Source: Alphaproteobacteria bacterium (GTDB lineage: Bacteria; Pseudomonadota; Alphaproteobacteria; Bin65). Taken from it: a stretch of 62,143 bases of DNA. The DNA lies in assembly GCA_021776685.1 (NCBI GenBank), contig JAJFFJ010000033.1:1-62143 (forward strand), in the 5' to 3' direction. The translations under genes were made by a program, and so were the position numbers. Below, one piece after another: positions 52,134 through 60,378 of the stretch. Each line of letters opens with the position of its first letter. Position 1 is the first letter of the stretch. The notes under the pieces are model-generated. The model saw nothing but the letters and a program-made list of their open reading frames with translations, made no database searches and had not been told where the DNA came from.

Positions 52134-53483
52134 ATGATCAAGCATCACATTTTCGCTATTGGCCACATTCCCGCAATTGGATTGTCGCTGGCTCTTGCAA
52201 CCGTATCTTTTTCCAATCCCGCCGCCGCCGCTCCAGGTGACCGGGCCGGCATCATTGCAGTCGCCAGGGGCGCCGTTACTCGTGTTGCGTTCAATGGCAG
52301 CCGGCGCGGCGTCGGCCAGAATGTCACGACCGGCCAGTCGGTTCTGCTTGGAGATGTGATCGCGACCGGCCGGCAAGGCCGGCTACAAATTCTGCTGCTT
52401 GATCAGACGATGTTCACGATCGGCCCGAACTCGCGGATGACGATTGACGAGTTTGTCTACAATCCACGAACCGCCAACGGCAAGATCACCGCAACAGTCA
52501 CGCGCGGGTTTTTCCGCTTCATATCGGGCAAGATCGCGGCGAAATCGCCGAACCGGGTAAAGATCCATACTCCGGTTGCGACCTTGTCGATCCGCGGAAC
52601 GTCAATCTTCGGCTTCATCCGGCCGGTCCAGCGGGCCTACCTGCCGCGACGCAGTCTCGCTCAGGCCGGCCGAGGCGGGGTCGTCGCCACGTTCGGGCTG
52701 CTTGGCTCCAGCGGGTTAGGTGAAAAGCCGCCGTCTTTCTCCGCGACCAGCTCGGATGGATCGCAAAGCGTGACAATTTCCAAAGCTGGTGTGGCATTCA
52801 ATGTCAATGGTGCCGGCGCCTTTCAGCCGCCCCGGAAAATCCACATCGGTAATTTCAATTCGCTGACCCGCCAGGTTGTACGGAACAGCAGGTCCTCCGG
52901 CAGTGGTTCAGGGGGCGGTGGCAATGCGGTGGCCCGATCCGGTGCTTCTAAGGATGCCGGTATTAAAAGTGCACGTAACGCGATTCGGTCTTTGAAGGCC
53001 AGCAACCTCAATACGTTCGCAACCAACAGGTCGGCGCAAACCACCAGCACCCTCACATCAGGCGTCACCAAATACAGTCATATTTTCGCCATCAGCAGCG
53101 GGTCCATCTCGGGCACCACGATTACGACCCTGGTGCCGGTTACCGGGACCGGCACCGCCACAAACACTGCAACGTGGACCGTCAATTTCGGCAGTCGCAC
53201 AATGGGACTGGTGACGCGGACCACGAACCTGTCGACGCCGGCAACCGGCGGTCCCTTTGACAGCGGCGTGATTACGGTTGGACCTTTCAGCGTCGCCGGC
53301 CAGAGCCCGGGCAGCAAAGTGGTCCTGAGTGGAGCGCTGAATGGAGCGACCTTCGACACCTTTCGAACCACAACATTTTCGAACACGGCGGCGGGCGTGG
53401 CGCGCAATTTTACGACAACACTGACAATTGACGACAGATTAGGAAATGTTCTGGAAGGAACAAGTTCGGCGACTCTCAAGTAG
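52134..53483 (+). CDS. Secreted FecR-domain protein with a TbpB-like C-terminal barrel
   Basis: A 449-residue protein. Signal peptide to about residue 34 (no lipobox). A FecR domain occupies about 45-165: GQSVLLGDVIATGRQGRLQILLLDQTMFTIGPNSRMTIDEFVYNP, with IHTPVATLSIRGTSIFG. A Ser/Gly-rich linker follows (about 255-280). The C-terminal 120 residues (from VPVTGTGTATNTATWTVNFGSRTM to the end) have the alternating strand pattern of the small barrel of Slam-dependent proteins (TbpB handle, HphA-like). No FecI sigma factor or TonB receptor is near, so it is not a classical FecR anti-sigma factor. It probably is cargo of the preceding Slam-like protein (inference). Confidence 0.78.
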   Translation: MIKHHIFAIGHIPAIGLSLALATVSFSNPAAAAPGDRAGIIAVARGAVTRVAFNGSRRGVGQNVTTGQSVLLGDVIATGRQGRLQILLLDQTMFTIGPNSRMTIDEFVYNPRTANGKITATVTRGFFRFISGKIAAKSPNRVKIHTPVATLSIRGTSIFGFIRPVQRAYLPRRSLAQAGRGGVVATFGLLGSSGLGEKPPSFSATSSDGSQSVTISKAGVAFNVNGAGAFQPPRKIHIGNFNSLTRQVVRNSRSSGSGSGGGGNAVARSGASKDAGIKSARNAIRSLKASNLNTFATNRSAQTTSTLTSGVTKYSHIFAISSGSISGTTITTLVPVTGTGTATNTATWTVNFGSRTMGLVTRTTNLSTPATGGPFDSGVITVGPFSVAGQSPGSKVVLSGALNGATFDTFRTTTFSNTAAGVARNFTTTLTIDDRLGNVLEGTSSATLK

Positions 53484-53487
53484 CTGC

Positions 53488-53508
53488 TGACCGCGAGTCA
53501 CGCGGTCA
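53488..53508 (+). terminator. Hairpin behind the FecR gene
   Basis: TGACCGCG-AGTCA-CGCGGTCA forms a perfect 8-bp stem five bases after the stop codon. There is no T-run, so it may be a weak terminator or an RNA-stability element. Confidence 0.4.
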
Positions 53509-53760
53509 CGAGCATCCACCGCGGGGACAGGCGGGCCGTTCAGGCGAATTCCTGCATTCAAAGTTAGCCGGGCTGTGGCCTGTGCGGGGGTCGTCGCTGC
53601 GGCGCGCCAGCATGGCGCGAAATTCACAAGTGTGTCTCTGCCCGGTGATCCATCCGCGCGGACGGGGCGTAAGAGTTTGTGAGATCTCAACGGCGGTGGC
53701 CGGGACGCCGGACGCTGCCGAAAGACACCGATCACCTCACTCATTCTACGGAGTCACATC

Positions 53761-54297
53761 ATGTCTCGTACAACTCTCGCTGCCCGAATGGGCGGCGCAC
53801 TCGCTGCTGCCATGGTCGCCATCGCGCCGGCTTCGGCCGACAGTTCAAAGCACCAGGTTGCTGCCCATCACGCTGCGGGCGACATCGTCGATGTCGCTGC
53901 CAAGGCGGGCACGTTCAAGACCTTGATCGCAGCGGCTAAGGCCGCGGGCCTGGTCGGCGCGCTCAAGGGCAAGGGGCCGATCACGCTCTTCGCACCCACC
54001 GATGCGGCCTTCGCCAAGCTGCCCAAGGGCACGGTCGCCATGCTGCTGAAGCCGGAGAACAAGGCCAAGCTGCAGGCAATTCTGAAATATCACGTGGTGG
54101 CGGGCAAAGTGCCGTCATCGGCAATCGTCAAGGCCGGCACCGCCAACGCCATGACCCTGCAGGGCAAGACCGTTCGCGCCATGTATGACCCCAAGTCCAA
54201 GTCGGTGTTCGTCAACCGCGCCCGGGTCATCAAGGCCAACGTTAAAGCCTCCAATGGTCTGATCCATGTTATCGACCGGGTGCTGATGCCAAAATAG
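53761..54297 (+). CDS. Secreted fasciclin-domain protein
   Basis: A 178-residue protein with a signal peptide (to about residue 26, PASA-D) and one FAS1 domain (about 40-175): DIVDVAAKAGTFKTLIAAAKAAGL, ITLFAPTDAAFAKLP (H1 motif), YHVVAGKVPSSAIVKAG and NGLIHVIDRVLMP (H2 motif). FAS1 proteins mediate adhesion or surface interactions. It stands alone in a 277-bp gap after the FecR gene and ends in a terminator. Confidence 0.93.
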   Translation: MSRTTLAARMGGALAAAMVAIAPASADSSKHQVAAHHAAGDIVDVAAKAGTFKTLIAAAKAAGLVGALKGKGPITLFAPTDAAFAKLPKGTVAMLLKPENKAKLQAILKYHVVAGKVPSSAIVKAGTANAMTLQGKTVRAMYDPKSKSVFVNRARVIKANVKASNGLIHVIDRVLMPK

Positions 54298-54318
54298 GGC
54301 TGCACCGTTTCACCGCTG

Positions 54319-54355
54319 AAGGCCGCGCTCCCCACCGGAGTGCGGCCTTTCTTTT
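54319..54355 (+). terminator. Rho-independent terminator of the fasciclin gene
   Basis: A 13-bp stem (AAGGCCGCGCTCC with GGAGTGCGGCCTT, one G-T pair) with a five-base loop is followed by TTTCTTTT. It is placed 22 bp after the stop codon and may serve the convergent dehydrogenase gene less well. Confidence 0.9.
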
Positions 54356-54361
54356 GGGCTC

Positions 54362-55213
54362 CTACTCCGCAGCAGCCTTGGAATCGCCTGCCGCCAGAGT
54401 GGCGAGAATTTCGTCAAGCGCCGCATCGCCCCTGTCCTTGAATCCGTCGAGTTGGCGATAGAGCTCCGCTGCGGTGTCGTGGAAGCCGCCGAGGCTGCCG
54501 GCGGCGCGGAGGGTGGCGGCGATCTCTTCCATCTCGGCGACCCAACGCCAGGCCTTGGGCGCGGCAACCTCGATGCTTTTGGTGATGCGGCCGGGCAGGG
54601 CGCTGTCTTCGGATGCAAGCCGGGCCTCGAGGGCATCGCGAACGCCGAGCCGCTCGGCGGCCGTCATCACCGCCGCCAGGAGTGCGATGGTGCCCTTGGT
54701 GCGGGCGGCATAGACCATCTTGAGGGCGGAGGCGGTGTCGATCCCGTCGTCCAGCACCTGAGCCTCCAGCACCGAGCCGTCGAAGAGCGCGGCCACCGCC
54801 GCCGCCTCCGGCCCGGAGAGATAAAGACAGGTGCCGGGCTTCCAGGCGGGCGGGCCGACGATGCCGCCGTCCACAAAGCGCGCGCTGGCGGCGGTCACAA
54901 TCTCCGCCACCTGCCGCGTGGTGGCGGGAGAGACCGCGTTGCCATCCACGAAAAGGCCGCCAAAGCCGGTTGCCGCCACCTGCCGGGCCACGTCCAAGGC
55001 GGCGTGCGGTGGGCAGACTGACAGGATCATCGGACAGGCGGCGATATCCGTCAGCGTGGCGGGCGTCAGGCCATGCTCATTTGCCCGCGCGCGGGTTTCC
55101 GCACCGCGCCCCTCCGGCAACCACAGGCAGGTGTGCCCTGCGGCCTGGGCCGCGGCGGCGATGGAGATGCCCATGGCCCCTGGATGCAGGATGCCGATTT
55201 TGTGATCTGTCAT
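54362..55213 (-). CDS. NAD(P)-dependent oxidoreductase with DUF1932 C-terminal domain
   Basis: A 283-residue 6-phosphogluconate dehydrogenase-like enzyme. The Rossmann part opens with IGILHPGAMGISIAAAAQAAGH; DGGIVGPPAWKPGTCLYLSGP precedes the helical DUF1932 domain with ALKMVYAARTKGTIALLAAVM. The reaction is likely oxidation of a hydroxy acid, substrate unknown. ATG 55213 has GGGAGGG five bases upstream; the open frame beyond (to 55393) lacks homology. Confidence 0.9.
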   Translation of the reverse strand: MTDHKIGILHPGAMGISIAAAAQAAGHTCLWLPEGRGAETRARANEHGLTPATLTDIAACPMILSVCPPHAALDVARQVAATGFGGLFVDGNAVSPATTRQVAEIVTAASARFVDGGIVGPPAWKPGTCLYLSGPEAAAVAALFDGSVLEAQVLDDGIDTASALKMVYAARTKGTIALLAAVMTAAERLGVRDALEARLASEDSALPGRITKSIEVAAPKAWRWVAEMEEIAATLRAAGSLGGFHDTAAELYRQLDGFKDRGDAALDEILATLAAGDSKAAAE

Positions 55214-55295
55214 GGAGCCCTCCCCCGCGCCCAACCTGATGACTTGTGCTATCATAAGCTGCCGCCGCAGTAAGAGGTAGCAGGGAGACCCGTCA

Positions 55296-56111
55296 ATGAT
55301 TGTCCAGACCGCGCCCGCGGGCGAACCCAGATTTGTCATCAAAATGGCAGAGCACACCGCATTTGCCGGCGCCCTGGCCCGCGCATTCGGCAACGACCGG
55401 TTCGAGCCGGTCAGCCCGCGGGAGGAGATGCTCTACGTCATCGACCATCACGATCAGGGCTGGTTTGACGTGGACGAAAATCCCGGACGCGATCCGGAAA
55501 CCGGGCTGCCCTGGAACCTGATCGGCACCCCGCGGGATATCCTGCTGGAAACCGGCAAACGCTCGCCTGCCTTCAACAGCCAGCACAGCGCCTATGCAGG
55601 GCTGTTGTCCTCGATGCACATATGGGGGCTCTACAATGGCCGTTACGGCTATTCGGAGCAGGTGCTGCTGAACAAGATACCCGGCGAGTTTCGCGCCGAT
55701 TATGACAAGATGCTGGATGCCCAACTCAGTCATCAGGCGGCGCTGCGGGAAGTGCTGGCTGGGGACCCGGAAACCGAAGCCTGGATCGACGAGGGCCGGT
55801 TGTTTCAGAATTATAAGGCCCTGCAGTTTTTCGACACGCTCGCCCTCTATTTCAACTGCAATGGCGGCGCCGACCGGGAGGCCGCAGACTTTACCCACGT
55901 GCCAATCTCAGCGACCGACGATGTCACCGTCACCGTGACGCCCATGGACGACGTGACCTATGCCTTCGACCCGTACCCCTTTCGGGAACCGGAGATGGTG
56001 CTGGGCTTTGGCGGTCGCTACCTGACGCCGGTGGACGACGACGACAGCCTGCAGGCCGCCATGCGTGGGACGCCAACGGCAGAGCAGCAGGTGCGGCTGG
56101 TGGCTGCGTGA
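55296..56111 (+). CDS. DUF3891 family protein
   Basis: A 271-residue cytosolic protein of the DUF3891 family: an alpha-helical protein with conserved His and Asp residues (YVIDHHDQGWFDVDENP, FNSQHSAYAGLLSSMH). The HHD arrangement suggests an HD-like metal site, but the function is unknown. Its stop overlaps the next gene by four bases (GTGA at 56108-56111), indicating coupling to a secreted protein. Confidence 0.87.
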   Translation: MIVQTAPAGEPRFVIKMAEHTAFAGALARAFGNDRFEPVSPREEMLYVIDHHDQGWFDVDENPGRDPETGLPWNLIGTPRDILLETGKRSPAFNSQHSAYAGLLSSMHIWGLYNGRYGYSEQVLLNKIPGEFRADYDKMLDAQLSHQAALREVLAGDPETEAWIDEGRLFQNYKALQFFDTLALYFNCNGGADREAADFTHVPISATDDVTVTVTPMDDVTYAFDPYPFREPEMVLGFGGRYLTPVDDDDSLQAAMRGTPTAEQQVRLVAA

Positions 56112-56713
56112 GTCCACGGATTGCTGTCGCGCTCGTCCTCTTGTCTGGGGGAGCGGTCCACGCGCAAACATCGCTGCCCTTCCGCCCGCCGGCTCCCGGC
56201 ACGGTCTTTGTTTTCGAGCGTTTGACGATGACCATCGGCCCCACCCAGGGGCGTTATACCTGCGTGCGTCTGAAGACGCCGAAGCGAAACCCCGCCACGG
56301 TGTTGCTGCGTAACCTCTTCTTCTTTCAGCAGTGGGCGTCGCGTGATGGCGCACCTCCGCCGGATGCGCGCCTGTGGCCCCTGCGTCCCGGTGCGGTGAT
56401 CAATATTCGGCCCCGGTCCAAACCGGGTGTCATTACGCTCGCGGGGAGCGCCACCATCCGCGTGGCCACGCGCTGGCGTGAGGTCCGCGCGGCGGGCCGC
56501 ACCTTTCGCACGCTTGATGTCACCGTCCGGACGGAAGCGCGGCTGCCGGCCGGGCAAAAGCTCGTCAAGATTCAGCGCTATGCCTACGCGCCGGCGCTCG
56601 GTTTCTACGTGCAGATGGACTTCCAGCTGGGCGCGCGGCGACAGGTGCGCCGCCTGCTCCGGATCGGCAAGACCACGGCCAAGCTGAAGAACTGCCCCGG
56701 CGGACGGGTTTGA
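56108..56713 (+). CDS. Secreted protein of unknown function, paralogue A
   Basis: A 201-residue protein starting at GTG 56108. The signal peptide runs to about residue 19 (VHAQ). The mature N-terminus TSLPFRPPAPGTVFVFE and segments LWPLRPGAVINI and YAYAPALGFYVQMDF match paralogue B at 56809 (TALPYGPPPAGTTLSYN, LWPLRPGGRYRY, LFYAPALGFWVKEE). Beta-rich, basic, with two cysteines. I recognise no family. Confidence 0.72.
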   Translation: MSPRIAVALVLLSGGAVHAQTSLPFRPPAPGTVFVFERLTMTIGPTQGRYTCVRLKTPKRNPATVLLRNLFFFQQWASRDGAPPPDARLWPLRPGAVINIRPRSKPGVITLAGSATIRVATRWREVRAAGRTFRTLDVTVRTEARLPAGQKLVKIQRYAYAPALGFYVQMDFQLGARRQVRRLLRIGKTTAKLKNCPGGRV

Positions 56714-56808
56714 CGGCGGGAAATTGACGGGGTGCGGGTTGACGCCGGGCTGGACAAACCCGCCCTGGCTGGGAATCCTTGCCCATGGCAGCGCCCCGAC
56801 GAGGCAGC

Positions 56809-57426
56809 ATGAAAACGGTCACCACATTGGCAGCGACGCTTTTTGCTTTGGGAATTGCGAGCCCCAGGGCCCAGACAGCGCTGCCTTACGGGCCGCCGCC
56901 TGCGGGCACGACCCTTTCCTACAATGGCGTCGACTATGTTTTCGGCGGAACCCACAACGGTCTGACCCGGCTGACCCTGCGTTTCGCCCGCCAGTCGACC
57001 CGGGTCACCCTGCATCTGCGCGATCTGTTGCTGACGGAATTTCGCCGGGTGGGCCGGCAGAAGGCAACGTTTCAAATCACCCTCGCCCAGACGCTCTGGC
57101 CGCTCCGCCCCGGCGGTAGATATCGTTACAGCTGGCGTGCGCGTATTGATGGGCGCGACGACGGCGGCGGGCGCGGCACCCTGCGCGTCTTCTCTGGGTT
57201 CGACACGTTGGATGCTGCCGGCCAGCGGTTCCGGGTCATACTGATCGTCAAGGATCAGACATGGACCAACCGGCGCGGCGACCGCTTCCGGTCACGGCAG
57301 AATCTGTTCTATGCGCCGGCCCTGGGCTTCTGGGTGAAGGAGGAGCGGTTTCTCTTCCGCAACGGCCGCGCCCTGCCGCCCATCGTGCTGACCCTCAAGG
57401 CCATCCGGCGGCCAGCAAAAAACTAG
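56809..57426 (+). CDS. Secreted protein of unknown function, paralogue B
   Basis: A 205-residue paralogue of the preceding protein, 95 bp behind it. Signal peptide to about residue 22 (RAQ). It shares the motifs listed there and has no cysteine in the mature part. ATG 56809 is preceded by GAGG; an in-frame ATG ten codons earlier lies in a poor context. It ends convergently with the SDR gene, overlapping by four bases. Confidence 0.75.
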   Translation: MKTVTTLAATLFALGIASPRAQTALPYGPPPAGTTLSYNGVDYVFGGTHNGLTRLTLRFARQSTRVTLHLRDLLLTEFRRVGRQKATFQITLAQTLWPLRPGGRYRYSWRARIDGRDDGGGRGTLRVFSGFDTLDAAGQRFRVILIVKDQTWTNRRGDRFRSRQNLFYAPALGFWVKEERFLFRNGRALPPIVLTLKAIRRPAKN

Positions 57427-58208
57427 CTGAAGCTGGAGCCGCGGGCGTTGTGGCCGCCATCCACATAGACCACCGAGCCGCTGACGTAGGATGCCAGGTC
57501 CGACGACAGGAACGTGACCACGTTGGCAACTTCTTTCGGCGTGCCGGCGCGGCCGTCCGGAAGGTTGGCGAAATAGTCCTGGAAGCGGTCCGGGTCGCCT
57601 TTCTCCGCCTCCGCTTTCGCGCGCATCATTGAGACAATGCGGTCGGTCTGGATGGCGCCAGGGCTGACCGCCACCACACGCACCTTGTTGTCCAGGCCAT
57701 AGGCGCCCTGGGCTTTGGTGAAGGCGTCCAGGCTGGCGTTGCCCATGGCGCCGGCAATGTAGTTGTGATCCAGCTTGGTGCCGGCGACGCCGGTGATGTT
57801 GATGATGACCCCGCCGCCCTGCTCGCGCATATGGGCGAAGAAAGCCCGGGTCATGTTCACATAGCCGAACACCTTGAGGTCCCAGGATGTGCGCCAGGTC
57901 TCCTCGTCAATGGTTTCCAGATTACCCCCGGGAATGGCGCCCGCGTTGTTGACCAGAATGCTGGCGTCGCCACAGGCGGCGAGAAGCTGCCCCACGGCGG
58001 CGCTGTCAGAAATATCCGCGGTATGGGGTGTGACGGTGACGCCATGTTCGCCTGCGATCCGCGCCGCGTGGTCGGCCAGCAAATCGGCGGACCGCGCCGC
58101 CAGGTGCAGGTTGACGCCTTCGGCGGCCAGCGCTTCCGCACAGGCCAGGCCAATGCCCTTGGACGCGCCGGTAACCAGCGCGGTCCGGCCTTTGAGATTC
58201 AGTTCCAT
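57423..58208 (-). CDS. SDR family oxidoreductase (atypical active site)
   Basis: A 261-residue short-chain dehydrogenase fold. The cofactor loop is LVTGASKGIGLACAEALA, with ILVNNAGAIPGG. The canonical YxxxK is missing: the aligned segment reads GAMGNASLDAFTKA, so the Tyr and Lys positions are Gly and Asn. A related subgroup of SDRs has this GNAxLxAFT pattern. It is the last gene of the TRAP operon (25 bp behind the large permease gene) and may act on its substrate. Confidence 0.88.
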   Translation of the reverse strand: MELNLKGRTALVTGASKGIGLACAEALAAEGVNLHLAARSADLLADHAARIAGEHGVTVTPHTADISDSAAVGQLLAACGDASILVNNAGAIPGGNLETIDEETWRTSWDLKVFGYVNMTRAFFAHMREQGGGVIINITGVAGTKLDHNYIAGAMGNASLDAFTKAQGAYGLDNKVRVVAVSPGAIQTDRIVSMMRAKAEAEKGDPDRFQDYFANLPDGRAGTPKEVANVVTFLSSDLASYVSGSVVYVDGGHNARGSSFS

Positions 58209-58233
58209 ATGTTCTTCTCCCTCAGATTATTTG

Positions 58234-59754
58234 CTATCCGCCGCGCATGGTGCTGGGCAGCCATGTGGCGATTTCCGGCACCAGCACCAGCAGAATTATC
58301 AGAACAATTTCTGCAATCACGAAGGGTATGACGCCCCGGTAGATGCGCCCCAGGGGCACGTCGGTCGCGATGCCCTTGATCACGAACACATTCATACCGA
58401 TGGGTGGCGATATCAGCCCCAGCTCCACCACCATCACGACGATGACGCCAAACCAGATCGCTGCTTCCTCCGCCGGCATACCCAAGTCCAGATTACCCAG
58501 GATCGGGAAGAAGATCGGGATCGTCAGCAGAATCATCGCCAGCGCATCCAGCGCGCAGCCGAGCACGAGATAGATCAACAGAATGACGATGATCGTCGTC
58601 CACGGGGAGACGTTCAGGTCTTCCACCCACTCGCCGATAAAGTCCGCCAGCCCGCCGATGGTCAGAAATTTGTTCAGCAGAATGGCGCCGATCAGGATCA
58701 TGAAGATCATCGCCGTGGTCTTCGTGGTCTCCATCAGGCAATAGCCGATGATGGGTCGTATCGGCAGCGCCAGCCACAGAAAGATCAGCTGCGCGGCAAT
58801 CAGCAGAATGAAGGCGGGCCAGCGATACCAGTCCGGCCAGGCGCCGGCGTCCTGGCCCAGCACCATATTTATGGCGACGAACAGCCCAAGGGAGACGATC
58901 AATACCACCAGGATGCCCACGCCCACCTTCAGGAGCGGGCGTGCGCGCGGCCGTTTGGTGGCGTGGGCGATGGCTGCCAGGTTGAAGGCGCCGATGGCGC
59001 CGATGCCTGCGGCTTCCGTTGGCGTGAAGGCGCCGGTGTAGATGCCGCCAATCACCAGCAGGAACAGCACCATCGTGCCCCAGACGTCCTTGATGGCGAA
59101 AAGCATCTGCCGGCCGGTGGCTTTCTCGCCACGCGGGCCCAGGGCCGGGTTGATGGTGGTGATGATATAGACCGTCGCCATGAAGAAGATGACGGTCAGC
59201 ACGCCCGGCAGCACCCCGGCGGCGAACAGTGCGCCGATGTCGCCCTCGGTCAATATGCCGTAGATCACCAGGATGACTGACGGCGGAATCAGAATGCCGA
59301 TGGTGCCGCCGGCGGCGATCGCACCGGTGGCCAGCCGGTCGTCATAATTGTAACGGCGCATCTCCGGCAGGGCGACCTGGCTCATGGTGGCCGCCGTCGC
59401 CAGGCTGGAGCCACAAATGGCCGCGAACGCGCCGCAGCCGCCGATGGTCGCCATGGCGAGGCCGCCGCGGCGGTGGCCGAGCCAGGTGTTGCAGGCGCGA
59501 TAGAGCGCTTCGCTCAGCCCCGAATGGGTGGCGAAATAGCCCATCAGGATGAATAACGGCACCACACTCAGTTCAGCTTCGCGGGCGGTCTCGAACGCCG
59601 TCTGGCCGAGCAGCGACAGCGCCGGGTCCAAGCCGATCAGAAAGCTGACGCCGACAAATCCCGCGACCGCCATGGCAAAGCCGATGGGCATGCCGAATGC
59701 GAGCAGCGCGAACATGCCGCCGAGGCCGATCAGGTTGAGAGTCAGGCCATCCAC
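58234..59754 (-). CDS. TRAP transporter large permease (DctM family)
   Basis: A 506-residue membrane protein with the 12-14 helix layout of DctM/SiaM permeases. Typical segments are MFALLAFGMPIGFAMAVAGFVG, GSSLATAATMSQVALPEM, GTIGILIPPSVILVIYGILTE and ELGLISPPIGMNVFVIKGI. The start is GTG 59754. It works with the small permease and binding protein upstream to import an organic acid using the sodium gradient. Confidence 0.95.
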   Translation of the reverse strand: MDGLTLNLIGLGGMFALLAFGMPIGFAMAVAGFVGVSFLIGLDPALSLLGQTAFETAREAELSVVPLFILMGYFATHSGLSEALYRACNTWLGHRRGGLAMATIGGCGAFAAICGSSLATAATMSQVALPEMRRYNYDDRLATGAIAAGGTIGILIPPSVILVIYGILTEGDIGALFAAGVLPGVLTVIFFMATVYIITTINPALGPRGEKATGRQMLFAIKDVWGTMVLFLLVIGGIYTGAFTPTEAAGIGAIGAFNLAAIAHATKRPRARPLLKVGVGILVVLIVSLGLFVAINMVLGQDAGAWPDWYRWPAFILLIAAQLIFLWLALPIRPIIGYCLMETTKTTAMIFMILIGAILLNKFLTIGGLADFIGEWVEDLNVSPWTTIIVILLIYLVLGCALDALAMILLTIPIFFPILGNLDLGMPAEEAAIWFGVIVVMVVELGLISPPIGMNVFVIKGIATDVPLGRIYRGVIPFVIAEIVLIILLVLVPEIATWLPSTMRGG

Positions 59755-59761
59755 GCGCCGG

Positions 59762-60358
59762 TTACTCCATGTTCGCGGGTGGGGCCGCGGATGGGGCTGC
59801 GGGAGGGGCGGACGGTGGGGGCGCTGCCTGCGCCTCGGCCCGGCCGGACAGCGCGCGGGAAACAGAGTCGATCCACTGGGCCAGCAGCGCCAGGGCCATC
59901 ACGCCGGTGCAGATGGTGGCCACCAGCGCGACGGGCCACCATTGAAGTTCCCACAGCTCGGTAACGTCGCCCTTTTCATATTTGGTGAGCATGCGCTCAA
60001 ACAGCTGCCAGGCCATCAGGGCAATGAAGATCGTCGCGATCAGATAGGTAAAGCTGTCGAACAGGGAACGCATGCGCTGGGGCATCAGGAGATAGACGAT
60101 ATCCACCCGGATGTGTCCGCGCAGCCAGGTGGTGAGCCCCATGCCCATATAGACGAGGCCGACCATCAGAATTTCTGTCAGTTCCCGTTTGGCGGGCAGC
60201 GGCCGGTCGATCAACTCCCGCCCCACCACATCGACAAAGGTAATTGCCGCCATGATGGCAAGCGCCACCGCCCCCGCGCGGGCGAGCCAGGTTACGGCTC
60301 GCCCGGGGAGGCTGTCCGCGGCAAACGCGTTGGCGCTGTCCACGGGTGTATCAGGCAA
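59762..60358 (-). CDS. TRAP transporter small permease (DctQ family)
   Basis: A 198-residue four-helix membrane protein: ITFVDVVGRELIDRPLPAKRELTEILMVGLVYMG is the DctQ hallmark, followed by HIRVDIVYLLMPQRMRSLFDS. The C-terminus is Pro/Ala-rich. Start TTG 60358 (a GTG at 60343 is an alternative). Seven-base gap to the large permease. Confidence 0.92.
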   Translation of the reverse strand: MPDTPVDSANAFAADSLPGRAVTWLARAGAVALAIMAAITFVDVVGRELIDRPLPAKRELTEILMVGLVYMGMGLTTWLRGHIRVDIVYLLMPQRMRSLFDSFTYLIATIFIALMAWQLFERMLTKYEKGDVTELWELQWWPVALVATICTGVMALALLAQWIDSVSRALSGRAEAQAAPPPSAPPAAPSAAPPANME

Positions 60359-60378
60359 CAGTGACGGTTACGTGTCGG

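Noticed and set aside
52134-53483. FecR protein as anti-sigma factor of a FecIR system
   Set aside because: No sigma factor or TonB receptor gene nearby, no transmembrane helix after an N-terminal cytosolic domain; it has a Sec signal peptide instead.
57874-59280. 468-codon frame opposite the SDR and TRAP permease genes
   Set aside because: His/Asp/Gln-rich antisense frame; the permease helices on the other strand are unmistakable.
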